Assembly (NCBI GenBank): GCA_009693115.1
Contig: SHXW01000006.1
Location: 1 to 64,000 of the forward strand
DNA from: Dehalococcoidia bacterium
GTDB taxonomy: Bacteria > Chloroflexota > Dehalococcoidia > Lucifugimonadales > Lucifugimonadaceae
Length of the DNA: 64,000 nt
Direction of reading: 5' to 3'
Shown: piece by piece, positions 25,834 to 35,110 of the stretch
Layout: each line of letters begins with the position of its first letter
Numbering within the stretch: position 1 is the first letter of the stretch
Position numbers and translations under genes: made by a program
Notes under the pieces: model-generated
Database searches by the model: none
What the model was told of the DNA's origin: nothing
Seen by the model: the letters and a program-made list of their open reading frames with translations, nothing else

Positions 25834-28119
25834 CTAGGACTTTACTTTGCCGAGAGCTTCCAGCACCCTGCCCGGCTTCATTGGCAGGTCAAACAGGCGT
25901 GTCCCCGTAGCGTCCTTGATGGCATTGGCCACCGCCGGGAGCGGCGGCGCCAGCGGCACTTCGCCCACCCCACGCACGCCGAACGGGTGCAAGGGGTTTG
26001 CCACCTCTACCAGCACTACTTCGATCATCGGCATATCCAACGCCGTTGGCATCCGGTAGTCAAGGAACGACGAGTTTGCCATGACCCCTTCCTTGGTCAT
26101 GAAGTACTCCTCGTTCAACGCCCACCCTATGCCCTGCGCCACTGCACCCTGGATCTGGCCTTCCACATATGACGGGTGTACGGCCTTGCCCACATCCTGC
26201 ACGGCCGTGAAACGGATGATGTCCGACTTGCCGGTGTCCGGGTCGATTTCGATGTCAGCGATGTGCACCGCGAACGCGCCGCCCGCGGTCGAAAGGTCCA
26301 CGGAACCAGTCGAGGCCACCGGGCCGCCTGTCCCTTCCAGCTTTGCCGCAAGCTGCTTGAAGGTGAGTCGTAGTTCAGGGTCTTTTTTCGCGTAGAAGGT
26401 CCCGTCCTTAAAGTCGACGTCCTTCGCGTCAATCTTCCAGACCATGGCGGCGCGGGCCTTCAGTGTTTCGATCATATCCATCGCGGCCTGATATGCCGCG
26501 AGGCCTGTTGCATACGTCGTGCGACTTCCGCCGGTCACGCCCGTAAACCCGATCGAGTCTGTGTCCGGGATGCTAGGCAGCACGTCGTGCGCCTCAATGC
26601 CCAGCACCTCTGCCGCCTGCATCGCTATGGACGCACGCGTCCCGCCAATGTCCGCGGAACCTTCATTCATCATCACCGCGCCACTGGTCGAAAGCATCAG
26701 GTTCACTGACGATTTGCCGCCGCCGTTCATCCAGAACCCGGTCGCCACACCCCTGCCGCGCAGCTTGCCGTTCGGTCCGTTCCGCTCAAGGGGTGTCTTC
26801 CAGTGCTGTGAGTTCTGTGCCGCCTTCAGCGTTTCCTCAAGACCGATGCGCATGTAAACCGGCCCGTCGCTCCGGCGCGTGCCCTCGCGTGATGCGTTCT
26901 TGAGCCGGAAATCCAACTTGTCCCAGCCCTTCTTCTCGCAAATCTCATCCACCACCTGCTCTGTCGCGAATGCCACCTGTGGCGAGCCGGGAGCGCGGTA
27001 AGCCACGGACTTCGGCTTGTTCACGAGGATGTCGTAACCATCTATCCGCATATTGGCGATGTTGTAGGCGGCCAGCACGCAGATGGCGCCCGCGCCGACA
27101 GCTGAGCCAGGGTAGGCGCCGGCGTCAAACCGGATGTCCGCAGTTGCCGCCATGATCTTCCCCTGGTTGTTCACTCCCATCTTGATTTTGACCTTGCCAC
27201 CCGGTGCAGGCCCCGTCCCTTCGAAATTGCCCTTCCTGTCCATAACGATCTTCACAGGGCGGCCAGACTTCTTCGAAAGCAGCGCTGCGATCGGCACGAG
27301 GTACGTGGTCGTTTTCCCGCCGAACCCGCCGCCGATCTCTACCGGGTTTACCTTGATCTTCGATTCATCAACGCGGAGTATGCCAGCCGTCTGCGCCCGC
27401 ACACCGAATGCGCCCTGAGTGGATGACCAGACGTTGATGCGCCCCTCTGCGTCCCAGAGCGCCGTCCCGTTCTGCGGCTCTATGTAGCCCTGGTGCACCA
27501 TCTGGAGCGTGAATTCGCGCTCCACCACCAGTGAGGACTGTTCGAAACCCTTCTCAGGGTCGCCAAATTCGTGTCTGAAATGCTTCGCGACGTTCGTGTT
27601 CTTCGTCTTCTCGCCCAGGTCATCGCCTATCAGGTCGTCGAGGAGGATCGGCGCTCCCTGGGCAATTGCCTCATCCACCGTCAGGACGACGGGAAGAGGT
27701 TCGTAGACAATCTTGATGAGCTTGCATGCCTCTAGCGCAGTGTTGCGGTCGAGGGCGGCCACCGCAGCTACGATGTGGCCCTTGTAGAGAACCTTCCCTG
27801 AGGCCATGATGTTGGCGCTCGCGCGCTTGAAATTCACCACGTCCTCGCCGATGTCGATCTCCTTTGCCGAGGCGGCAGGGAAATCGGAGTGCGTGACCAC
27901 GGCCAGCACACCCGGCATCTTCTCCGCCGCCGAGGTGTCAATCTTCTTGATCCTGGCATGGGCATACGGGCTGCGGAGCAACTCTCCCCAGATCAGGCCT
28001 GGCAGCTTGACGTCCGCTCCGTAAACAGCCTTGCCCGTGACCTTGTCCAGCCCGTCATGTCTGATGGGCCGGGTCCCGATCACCCTGTAACTCTTCTTTT
28101 CTTTGTAGGTCGTGACCAT
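25834..28119 (-). CDS. Molybdenum hydroxylase large subunit (xanthine dehydrogenase/aldehyde oxidase family)
   Basis: This 761-residue molybdopterin-binding catalytic subunit has the N-terminal ALD_XDH domain (VIGTRPIRHDGLDKVTGKAVYGADV...GLIWGELLRSPYAHARI). It then has the Mo-site loops GGGFGGKTTTYLVPIAALL, SVAYRAPGSPQVAFATEQ and VTGGSRTTYATGLAA. The catalytic Glu is in GVRGVGEVPLAPPL near the C-terminus. Partners normally encoded alongside (a 2Fe-2S subunit and an FAD subunit) are absent on both sides. ATG 28119 has GAGAGG upstream. The electron acceptor is therefore unknown. Substrates of the family include aldehydes, CO and N-heterocycles; here a sugar aldehyde is only a guess from context. 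Confidence 0.9.
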   Translation of the reverse strand: MVTTYKEKKSYRVIGTRPIRHDGLDKVTGKAVYGADVKLPGLIWGELLRSPYAHARIKKIDTSAAEKMPGVLAVVTHSDFPAASAKEIDIGEDVVNFKRASANIMASGKVLYKGHIVAAVAALDRNTALEACKLIKIVYEPLPVVLTVDEAIAQGAPILLDDLIGDDLGEKTKNTNVAKHFRHEFGDPEKGFEQSSLVVEREFTLQMVHQGYIEPQNGTALWDAEGRINVWSSTQGAFGVRAQTAGILRVDESKIKVNPVEIGGGFGGKTTTYLVPIAALLSKKSGRPVKIVMDRKGNFEGTGPAPGGKVKIKMGVNNQGKIMAATADIRFDAGAYPGSAVGAGAICVLAAYNIANMRIDGYDILVNKPKSVAYRAPGSPQVAFATEQVVDEICEKKGWDKLDFRLKNASREGTRRSDGPVYMRIGLEETLKAAQNSQHWKTPLERNGPNGKLRGRGVATGFWMNGGGKSSVNLMLSTSGAVMMNEGSADIGGTRASIAMQAAEVLGIEAHDVLPSIPDTDSIGFTGVTGGSRTTYATGLAAYQAAMDMIETLKARAAMVWKIDAKDVDFKDGTFYAKKDPELRLTFKQLAAKLEGTGGPVASTGSVDLSTAGGAFAVHIADIEIDPDTGKSDIIRFTAVQDVGKAVHPSYVEGQIQGAVAQGIGWALNEEYFMTKEGVMANSSFLDYRMPTALDMPMIEVVLVEVANPLHPFGVRGVGEVPLAPPLPAVANAIKDATGTRLFDLPMKPGRVLEALGKVKS

Positions 28120-28282
28120 CAGTACCTCTCTATTCGTCTATTCGCATCGCCGGATTCTATCGCCTGTCGGTGTTGTGTCCAGAGTCCTGATTGCCAGGCG
28201 GTGATTCACTTTGAATCCCGCTTCCGTGGGAGGGAGAGGGTCAAGGCGAGGGCTGGAGGCCAAAATCAAACACTCCCGACCG

Positions 28283-28741
28283 TTACAAACCGGCTTCGCC
28301 TGACTCAATCGCCAGCAGCTTCTCGAGGCGCCGCCTGAACCGCGGGTGTGTGTCCATTGTCGCCTTCAAAAACGCCTTTACTATCTCCTGTGCGAGGGCG
28401 ATGCCGATCACCCGCGACCCCATGCACAGCACGTTCATGTCATCGTGCTCCACGCCCTGTGCAGCGGAATACGTATCGTGGCACATCGCAGCGCGGACAC
28501 CCTTGAATTTGTTCGCCACTATGGACGCGCCGACCCCGCTGCCGCAGATGACTATCCCCTTGTCCGCCTTGCTCGCCTGCACCTCTCTGGCCACGGGCGC
28601 GGCCAGGTCCGGGTAATCATCTGAGGCGTCAAACTGGTGCGCGCCCAGGTCGGTCACTTCGTAGCCGAGGCCACGGATGAACTTCGCCATCTCATTCTTA
28701 AGCTCATATCCGGCGTGGTCCGCGCCGATCGCAACCTTCAT
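28283..28741 (-). CDS. rpiB: Ribose-5-phosphate isomerase B
   Basis: This 152-residue RpiB interconverts ribose 5-phosphate and ribulose 5-phosphate. It shows MKVAIGADHAGYELK at the start, DYPDLAAPVAREV, the active-site Cys in IVICGSGVGASIVANK, and CHDTYSAAQGVEHDDMNVLCMGSRVIG. The length is typical. The gene lies 222 bases after transketolase on the same strand. It supplies the pentose isomer needed between Gnd and transketolase. Confidence 0.96.
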   Translation of the reverse strand: MKVAIGADHAGYELKNEMAKFIRGLGYEVTDLGAHQFDASDDYPDLAAPVAREVQASKADKGIVICGSGVGASIVANKFKGVRAAMCHDTYSAAQGVEHDDMNVLCMGSRVIGIALAQEIVKAFLKATMDTHPRFRRRLEKLLAIESGEAGL

Positions 28742-28963
28742 GCTGCCGTCCGATTCTCCCTCGCCTTGTGGGCCAGAGGGTTGGGTTGAGGAGTCAAACT
28801 CTTCCGCCTGTCAGTATTGATTCCGCCGCCCGCCGCGAGCGAAGCCGATGGCCCGAGTGGATTTCCCCCTCCTGGCGCTGCCTGCCCGCTGCCATGAGTC
28901 GGCCTGTGACATCTTTCGGGTAGTTCAGCACGGACAGTGCAATCTGTGGATATGTGCGGCTTT

Positions 28964-31009
28964 TCACCATGGCCGCTGCAAAACCCTCTTTGCCGCTGCC
29001 GTCACATTTTCGATTGTGAACCCCAGCTTCGCCATGGCCACGCCGCCCGGCGCGGATGCCCCGAAACGCGCCATGCCCACAATCTCTCCGTCCAGCCCCG
29101 TGTACCGCTCCCAGCCGATCGGCGTCCCGGCCTCAACTGCCACTCTCGCCCGCACAGACCGGGGCAGTACGCTTTCCTTGTATTCAGCGGGCTGCGCGTC
29201 GAACAGCTCCCACGATGGTACCGACACCACACGCGCCTTCACGCCCTCTGTTTCCAGAGCGAGAGCCGCCCCCAGGGCAAGCTGCACCTCGGACCCCGTG
29301 CCCAGCAAGATCACATCCGGCTTCCCGCCAGAGTCGCGCACCACGTACGCGCCCCTTTCGACGCCAGTACGAGCGTCCCCCTGCCCGCCGATGCTCTTCA
29401 GCGGCGGTACCGCCTGACGCGTCAGCACCAACGCCACAGGCCCGTGCTTCCGCTTCATTGCGATGCGCCAGGCCTCCACCGTCTCCTCCGCGTCAGCAGG
29501 GCGCAGCACCGTCATGTTTGGGATCAATCGCAGGCCCATCAACTGCGACACTGGCTGGTGCGTCGGTCCGTCCTCGCCTAACCCTATCGAATCGTGGGTC
29601 AACACCCACACGGTGTGCAGGTGGCTTAGAGCGCCCACGCGCATCGCTGCCCGCATGTAGTCCGAGAAAATCAAGAACGTACCGCCGTACGGGACGAAGC
29701 CTCCGTGCAGGGCCATGCCGTTGCACACCGCGGCCATGGCGTGTTCACGCACGCCAAAATTCAGGGTCCGGCCGGCGGGGTGCTCGGGAGAGAAGTTACC
29801 CCTGCCCGCCACAGTCGTGTTGTTGGACTCCGCAAGGTCTGCCGACCCGCCGATTAGCGCCGGAACCTTGCCTGCGATCGCGGTCAACGCCTTCCCCGAA
29901 GCGGCGCGTGTCGCCACCGGCCCGGTAAATGTCGGGACCAATGCGTCCAGTGCCTGCTCCCACCCGTCGGGCATGTCCCCGTGCACGTCGCGCTCAAAAG
30001 CGTTGGCGAGATCCACGTGAGCAGCGCGATACGCCTCGAACTTCGCCTTCCATCCGGACTCCGATTTGCCGCCGCGGCCAACTGCCTTCCGGGTGTGTTC
30101 GAGCACATCCTGAGGAACCTCGAATGGCCCGTGCTGCCAGCCAAGCTGCGCCCGCGCCCCGGCTATCTCATCTTCGCCCAGCGGCGCGCCATGTGCTCCT
30201 GAAGTACCGGCTTTCTTCGGCGCACCGTAGCCGATCGTCGTCCGCACAATGATCAGTGATGGTCGCGTCGTCTCGTCCCGCCCGGCACTGACCGCAGCCT
30301 CGATCGCGGTGAGGTCGTTGCCGTCCACTGGCCCGGCCACGTGCCAACCGTAGGCACGGAACCGGTCAGGCACGTTTTCTCGAAAGGCAAGGCCCGTCGG
30401 CCCGTCAATGGAAATCTTGTTGTCGTCATAGAGATAAACGATCTTGCCCAGTTGGAGAGTGCCAGCAAGAGAGGCCGCCTCTGACGCAACTCCCTCCATG
30501 AGGTCCCCGTCAGAGACGATCGCGTATGTGTGGTGGCTGACGACCTCGTATCCTGCCCTGTTGTAGGTGTCCGCCTGGAGGCGTTCGGCAATGGCCATTC
30601 CCACCCCATTGGCGAAACCCTGCCCGAGGGGCCCGGTCGTTGCCTCCACACCTGAAGTCAGCCCAACCTCGGGGTGTCCAGGTGTCTTCGACCCCCACTG
30701 CCGGAAGTTCTTGATCTCATCGAGTGATAGGTCGTAGCCCGTCAGGTGTAGCAGTGAGTAGAGCAGCATCGAGGCGTGTCCCGCCGAGAGAACAAACCTG
30801 TCCCTGTCCGGCCACTGCGGGTTGTGCGGGTTGTGCTTCAGGAAGCGGTCCCACAACACATAAGCCGCGGGTGCCATCCCCATCGGGGCACCGGGGTGGC
30901 CTGACTTTGCTTTTTGGACCGCATCGGCGGACAAAAACCTGATGGCGTTGATTGAACGCCAGTGGATGTCCGTGCCGGTGCCAGTGTTCATCGTCTGTGC
31001 AGTCGTCAT
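28964..31009 (-). CDS. tkt: Transketolase
   Basis: This 681-residue thiamine-diphosphate enzyme moves two-carbon units between sugar phosphates. The N-terminal part has [17 protein letters not shown] and [20 protein letters not shown]. The ThDP/Mg motif is [38 protein letters not shown]. The middle domain has [22 protein letters not shown] with the catalytic Glu, and [20 protein letters not shown]. Start ATG 31009 has GAGGAA upstream. It heads the strictly pentose phosphate part of the minus-strand run, 71 bases after a lactonase gene. Confidence 0.97.
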   Translation of the reverse strand: MTTAQTMNTGTGTDIHWRSINAIRFLSADAVQKAKSGHPGAPMGMAPAAYVLWDRFLKHNPHNPQWPDRDRFVLSAGHASMLLYSLLHLTGYDLSLDEIKNFRQWGSKTPGHPEVGLTSGVEATTGPLGQGFANGVGMAIAERLQADTYNRAGYEVVSHHTYAIVSDGDLMEGVASEAASLAGTLQLGKIVYLYDDNKISIDGPTGLAFRENVPDRFRAYGWHVAGPVDGNDLTAIEAAVSAGRDETTRPSLIIVRTTIGYGAPKKAGTSGAHGAPLGEDEIAGARAQLGWQHGPFEVPQDVLEHTRKAVGRGGKSESGWKAKFEAYRAAHVDLANAFERDVHGDMPDGWEQALDALVPTFTGPVATRAASGKALTAIAGKVPALIGGSADLAESNNTTVAGRGNFSPEHPAGRTLNFGVREHAMAAVCNGMALHGGFVPYGGTFLIFSDYMRAAMRVGALSHLHTVWVLTHDSIGLGEDGPTHQPVSQLMGLRLIPNMTVLRPADAEETVEAWRIAMKRKHGPVALVLTRQAVPPLKSIGGQGDARTGVERGAYVVRDSGGKPDVILLGTGSEVQLALGAALALETEGVKARVVSVPSWELFDAQPAEYKESVLPRSVRARVAVEAGTPIGWERYTGLDGEIVGMARFGASAPGGVAMAKLGFTIENVTAAAKRVLQRPW

Positions 31010-31080
31010 GCGTTCCTCTTCACACGTGTCGGGAGGACGAGGGGCTGTTTGTTTCTCACCTTCACCATCCCCTTTGCCAC

Positions 31081-31989
31081 CTACGGTTTCTGGTCACCCC
31101 GCGCGTTCACTCTGATCGTATAGAGCGAAGTCGTCGCAGTAATGTAAAGGGTGTCCTTCTTCGGCCCGCCGAACACAAGGTTCGCCTGGGGTTCGGGCAC
31201 GAGCACCTTGCCAATCAGTTCCGACTGCGGTGTAAACACATGGATCCCGTCGCCCGCGCTCGTCCACACATTGCCATCGCTGTCCACCCGCAGACCGTCC
31301 GCGAAACCGGGGTTGATGTCCGCGAACATCCTGCCGCCAGAGAGCTTCTCACCGTTGGCAACGTCAAACACCCGGATGTGGTGCGGCCCATCCTTCGTGT
31401 GTGAAGCGCCGGTGTCTGCAATGTACAGCCGCTTCTCATCAGGCGAAAAGGCCAACCCGTTCGGCTTGTCAAAATCGTCAGCCACTATCCGCAGGTCGCC
31501 CGAGCGCGGGTCAAGCCTGAACACATAATTCTTGCCCAGTTCCGAATCCGACTTATGGCCTTCCCGATCGCTCAGGATTCCGTATGGAGGGTCAGTGAAC
31601 CAGACCGTCCCGTCGGACTTCACCACTGCGTCGTTCGGGGAGTTCAGGCGCTTGCCTTTATAACGGTCCACGAGCGTGATGACACTACCGTCCTTCTCCA
31701 TGCGGCTCACACGACGGTTGCCGTGCTCGCAACTGACAAGCCTTCCCTCGCGGTCGAGAGTATGGCCGTTCATGTATCCGCACGGCTTCATGAACACCTT
31801 CGCGCCGTCTTTCGCCGACCACCTCATCAGCCGGTCATTGGGGATATCGCTCCACAGAACGTAGTCTCCGTCGGCGAAATACACCGGCCCCTCGGCCCAC
31901 ACCGCGCCCGTCCACAGCTTCTTCAGCTTCTCGCCTGGCACGATGAACTTCTCGAACCGCTTGTCGTTGACGACGTACCCTTCAGGCAT
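31081..31989 (-). CDS. SMP-30/gluconolactonase-family lactonase (paralog 1)
   Basis: This 302-residue six-bladed beta-propeller belongs to the SMP-30/gluconolactonase/luciferin-regenerating family, which hydrolyses sugar lactones using a divalent metal. It shows the family order [27 protein letters not shown], then [24 protein letters not shown] (metal Asn), and [21 protein letters not shown], with [22 protein letters not shown] near the end. ATG 31989 follows AAAGGGG. It is adjacent to transketolase and could produce gluconate for the kinase at 17943. The second copy lies 238 bases upstream. Confidence 0.92.
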   Translation of the reverse strand: MPEGYVVNDKRFEKFIVPGEKLKKLWTGAVWAEGPVYFADGDYVLWSDIPNDRLMRWSAKDGAKVFMKPCGYMNGHTLDREGRLVSCEHGNRRVSRMEKDGSVITLVDRYKGKRLNSPNDAVVKSDGTVWFTDPPYGILSDREGHKSDSELGKNYVFRLDPRSGDLRIVADDFDKPNGLAFSPDEKRLYIADTGASHTKDGPHHIRVFDVANGEKLSGGRMFADINPGFADGLRVDSDGNVWTSAGDGIHVFTPQSELIGKVLVPEPQANLVFGGPKKDTLYITATTSLYTIRVNARGDQKP

Positions 31990-32227
31990 TGTCCGCCCCT
32001 TTCGGCTATCCACTGCTCCTCATGAGAGAGGGTACCCACATGGCGCATGCGCCAGCGGGTGCGGGTGATGAGAGTGTCTTGAGCAACTGATGTTCACAAA
32101 GGGCCGGATTTGTCCGGCCAGCCCCGCCAGTACGATGTCAGTCCGAGCCACGGTGAGGAACCATATCCCGTTCGCCCACACGGAGTGTGGGGGCAATTAC
32201 CCCGCTCCTGAGGGAGATGGATGTCAG

Positions 32228-33187
32228 TTAGATGTGTTTCCTGGAAATCACGGACGCCCTTTTTGCTCCCGGCCTGTACGCACCCTGCGCGTTCAACTTC
32301 AATTTGAACACCTGTTTGCTTGCCGCAATGAACAGCGTGTCATACTCCCCCATCCCGAACGAGCAGTTCCCCACGGCACCAGGCGTCCTGATCTTCCCAA
32401 TCAACTCCCCATCCTTGTTGTAAACCTGCACACCATCACCAGCGCCCACGTAAACATTACCTTCCGTGTCACACCTGAACCCGTCTGGCACTCCAGGGTT
32501 TACAACACAGAACACGCGGGGCTTGCTCACGGACCGTCCGTCCCGGGCAACTTCAAACCTGATTAGGTGGTGGTTGCGGAACTCACCGTGCGTCCGCCCG
32601 GTGTCCCCCACGAACAGGTGGTTCTCGTCCGGAGAAAAGGCGATTCCGTTGGGCTTGTCGAAGTCCTCTGAAACGGCCGATAGTTCACCCAGCGCAGGGT
32701 CGTAGCGGTACACCCTGTTCCGAGTCTGCTCAAATCTCTCCCCGTGCCCGAGTTCGGGATGGACCGCGCCGTAGTCAGGGTCCGTGAACCACACCGTCCC
32801 GTCTGATTTCACAACGACGTCATTGGGCGAAGTCAGCTTCCGGCCCTGATACCTGTCCACCAGCGTGCACACAGACCCGTCCCGTCCAGTGATGCTCACC
32901 CGCCGGCCGCTCGTTTCACACGTAAGCAACCTTCCCTCAAGATCGAACGTGTTCCCGTTGGCGTTCCCGCCGCGGTAGCGGAAAAGCCCCACGCCACCCT
33001 TTGGGTCCCAGCGCAGCATGCGGTCCATCGGGATATCGCTCCACACAAGGAACCCATCTGGTGACCACGCTGTCCCCTCGCTGAACCCCTGCCCGTCGGC
33101 GATCATCTCCAGCCTGGGCGACTGCCCCAGTATCCTCTTGAACTCACTTGTTATGATCTCGAACTCACCCGGCACCTGACGCTCCAT
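32228..33187 (-). CDS. SMP-30/gluconolactonase-family lactonase (paralog 2)
   Basis: This 320-residue propeller is a paralog of the next gene. It has [72 protein letters not shown] and PDGFRCDTEGNVYVGAGDGVQVY, so all metal and active-site positions of the family are kept. The start is placed at ATG 33187; the ribosome site is weak and an upstream GTG could add 14 residues. Two copies with different surface loops suggest lactones of different size, which is inference. Confidence 0.9.
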   Translation of the reverse strand: MERQVPGEFEIITSEFKRILGQSPRLEMIADGQGFSEGTAWSPDGFLVWSDIPMDRMLRWDPKGGVGLFRYRGGNANGNTFDLEGRLLTCETSGRRVSITGRDGSVCTLVDRYQGRKLTSPNDVVVKSDGTVWFTDPDYGAVHPELGHGERFEQTRNRVYRYDPALGELSAVSEDFDKPNGIAFSPDENHLFVGDTGRTHGEFRNHHLIRFEVARDGRSVSKPRVFCVVNPGVPDGFRCDTEGNVYVGAGDGVQVYNKDGELIGKIRTPGAVGNCSFGMGEYDTLFIAASKQVFKLKLNAQGAYRPGAKRASVISRKHI

Positions 33188-33364
33188 TTCCGGCGGAACT
33201 CTCGCCCGCGCGACGGCGCAGGCTACCACTCTCCATCCCTGTTTCCAAACCTGACGGCTTCAATCCAAGGAATCACTGGGTAGTCGAGTGGTGCCCTGAC
33301 GAGCGTTTGAGTCCCACCCAGGACAACATTCGGCCTCATGTGCACCCCGGATTGCGCGCCCGGC

Positions 33365-33370
33365 TACAAT
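33365..33370 (+). promoter_or_regulatory. Possible -10 hexamer before the VOC gene
   Basis: TACAAT lies 45 bases upstream of the VOC protein start. No -35 consensus was recognised at 16-18 bases. It resembles hexamers in front of several other plus-strand genes of the window. Confidence 0.35.
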
Positions 33371-33414
33371 CACACCTCCAATTCCAGCCACCCCGTTAGT
33401 TACGGAGCGTCCGC

Positions 33415-33810
33415 ATGCACTTCATACGCGTGGACCACATAGACCTCGTCGTCGCCGACCTCAAAAAGTCCATCGAGTTTTACAGGAAGTTCGGGATGCA
33501 CCCTGAAGGCTCGCTTGATGGTGAGACGACCGTATTCATGTTCAACGGCGACGAAGTTAACCCCGTCCGTATCGAACTCCACCAGGCCCAGCCAGGCCAG
33601 AAGACTGGCCTCGACCACATCTCCTTTGGTGTGGATGACCCGAAGGACGCCACCAGGGAGGTTAAATTCCTCGGCGGAGTCAAGTTCGAGTTCGAACCCT
33701 TCGAAAATCAGCAGTCCGGCCGGACGATCTCCAATGCTCACGACCCTGACGGCGTCCTCATCCAGATGTGCCGAAAGACCTCCCCAGGCACATACAAGAA
33801 CTGGGAGTAA
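33415..33810 (+). CDS. VOC-family (glyoxalase/dioxygenase-like) protein
   Basis: This 131-residue single-domain vicinal oxygen chelate protein has paired beta-alpha-beta-beta-beta modules: VDHIDLVVADLKKSIEFYRKFG at 7-28 and LDHISFGVDDPKDATREVKFLG in the second half, ending DPDGVLIQMCRK. Metal-ligand candidates are H8, E54 (in IELHQ), H68 and the C-terminal D/E positions. Such proteins isomerise, epimerise or cleave small oxidised compounds. It stands alone, so its substrate is not indicated. Confidence 0.88.
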   Translation: MHFIRVDHIDLVVADLKKSIEFYRKFGMHPEGSLDGETTVFMFNGDEVNPVRIELHQAQPGQKTGLDHISFGVDDPKDATREVKFLGGVKFEFEPFENQQSGRTISNAHDPDGVLIQMCRKTSPGTYKNWE

Positions 33811-33941
33811 CTTCTCGTTCCCTGTTTCTCGCCGGGAGAACTGGGGTGCGGGCATCAAGGCCAACACCCGCACGTCATCCTGAGCGATGGGAAGGGCTGC
33901 ATCCCGCTGTTTCAACCTTCGATACCCACCTGTGGTGGGTA

Positions 33942-33966
33942 CTCGCCCCATCCCAACATGGGAGAG
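33942..33966. repeat. Intergenic palindrome upstream of the ceramidase-like pair
   Basis: ctcgccccatcccaa and catgggagag form an imperfect inverted repeat similar to the 60108-60147 copy. It lies about 40 bases before the start of the degenerate ceramidase-like gene. Confidence 0.5.
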
Positions 33967-34003
33967 TGATTCGCATGCCGACCCTCGCCTTAACGCAGAG
34001 CGC

Positions 34004-35065
34004 ATGACCACCAGGCCAGACCCGGCACATCTCCTGCGCGCCGGGGCAGCCCGAACGGTCATCACGCCGCCTGCCGGACACGCTATCCACGGCCCAGAAC
34101 ACGAGCCATTCCGCTCTGTGGGCGTTAGAGACGACCTCCTTGCCCGCGCTCTTGTCCTCTCCACAGGCGACGAGAGCGCCGTTGTGATCACCCTCGATGT
34201 CTGGGGACTTGCCCCTGCCCTCGTGCAGTCCATCTGTGAGCAGACAGCGAAGGCAGTCAAGTGCGACCCCCGCCTTGTCTGGGTCTCCTGCACCGGCAAC
34301 GCCACCGGGCCAAATCTCTGGGCGCGGGATGAGGAGTACGTCCGGTACAGCGCCTACCTCCCTGAACTCTGCGCCGGGGCCGCGGCAAGCGCCTTCCAGG
34401 CAATGGGCCCCGCCGGTATTGGAGGCGCCGTCGCCCGCGTGCCGGGTGTTTCAACGAACGTCGCTGGCCGCGGCCATGACGCCGACCAAGCCGTCGCCGT
34501 GGTGTCAGTAATAGGCGAAAACGACAGGCCGATAGCGCGTGTCGTCAGCTTCGCCTGCCCGGCATCCGTCTCCAGCGCCGACGGTGCATGGACTGCCGAC
34601 TGGCCTGGCTACGCAGCATGGGCCCTTGATCAGAGCGCCGGGGGCATCACCCTCTTTTCCCGCGGCGCAGACGGGGACATACGCCCCTTCGACTGGTGGT
34701 CCGGAAACCCGTCGCCCACTCATGCTGAGCGCCTGGTTTCCGATGTGCAGGCGCTCGGCCTCCTAATCGCCACGCAGGCCGCGCAGGCCGCCGCACGCGC
34801 TCAGATGAAGCGCAATGTGACGATTGGCTGGGGCGCAGACCCTGCCGCCGGCCTGCGCGCTCTGAGGGTCGGCGATGCCGTATTCATATCTTCTGAGTCG
34901 CCGCAACCATCCACACTCACATCGCGCCTCCGTGACTCGCTGGCCCGAGCAACAGTGATCATGTCAGCCAACATTCGTGGTGACCCTTTCGGCCCTCCGC
35001 CCGGACTCGACGAATCCTTTCTGAGCGCGGCATCCGGAGTCGCCCGGTCCGCTGGGGCAGGGTAG
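34004..35065 (+). CDS. Neutral ceramidase-like paralog lacking the metal site
   Basis: This 353-residue protein has the N-terminal domain of neutral/alkaline ceramidases (LRAGAARTVITPPAGHAIHG, DDLLARALVLSTGDESAVVITLDVWG, SRGADGDIRPFDWW). It clearly parallels the next gene. The zinc HxH motif of relatives (STHSHT) is replaced by SCTGNAT at residues 96-101, and the later FPCHG His is replaced by FACPAS. The catalytic GDIHP reads GDIRP, and the C-terminal domain is shorter by almost 100 residues. It is probably a non-catalytic partner or a changed enzyme. ATG 34004 starts the domain. Its stop is 45 bases before the intact paralog. Confidence 0.75.
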   Translation: MTTRPDPAHLLRAGAARTVITPPAGHAIHGPEHEPFRSVGVRDDLLARALVLSTGDESAVVITLDVWGLAPALVQSICEQTAKAVKCDPRLVWVSCTGNATGPNLWARDEEYVRYSAYLPELCAGAAASAFQAMGPAGIGGAVARVPGVSTNVAGRGHDADQAVAVVSVIGENDRPIARVVSFACPASVSSADGAWTADWPGYAAWALDQSAGGITLFSRGADGDIRPFDWWSGNPSPTHAERLVSDVQALGLLIATQAAQAAARAQMKRNVTIGWGADPAAGLRALRVGDAVFISSESPQPSTLTSRLRDSLARATVIMSANIRGDPFGPPPGLDESFLSAASGVARSAGAG

Positions 35066-35110
35066 AAGTTCCGTAACATTCCGGTTCAACCACACATTCA
35101 GGAGTATTTG

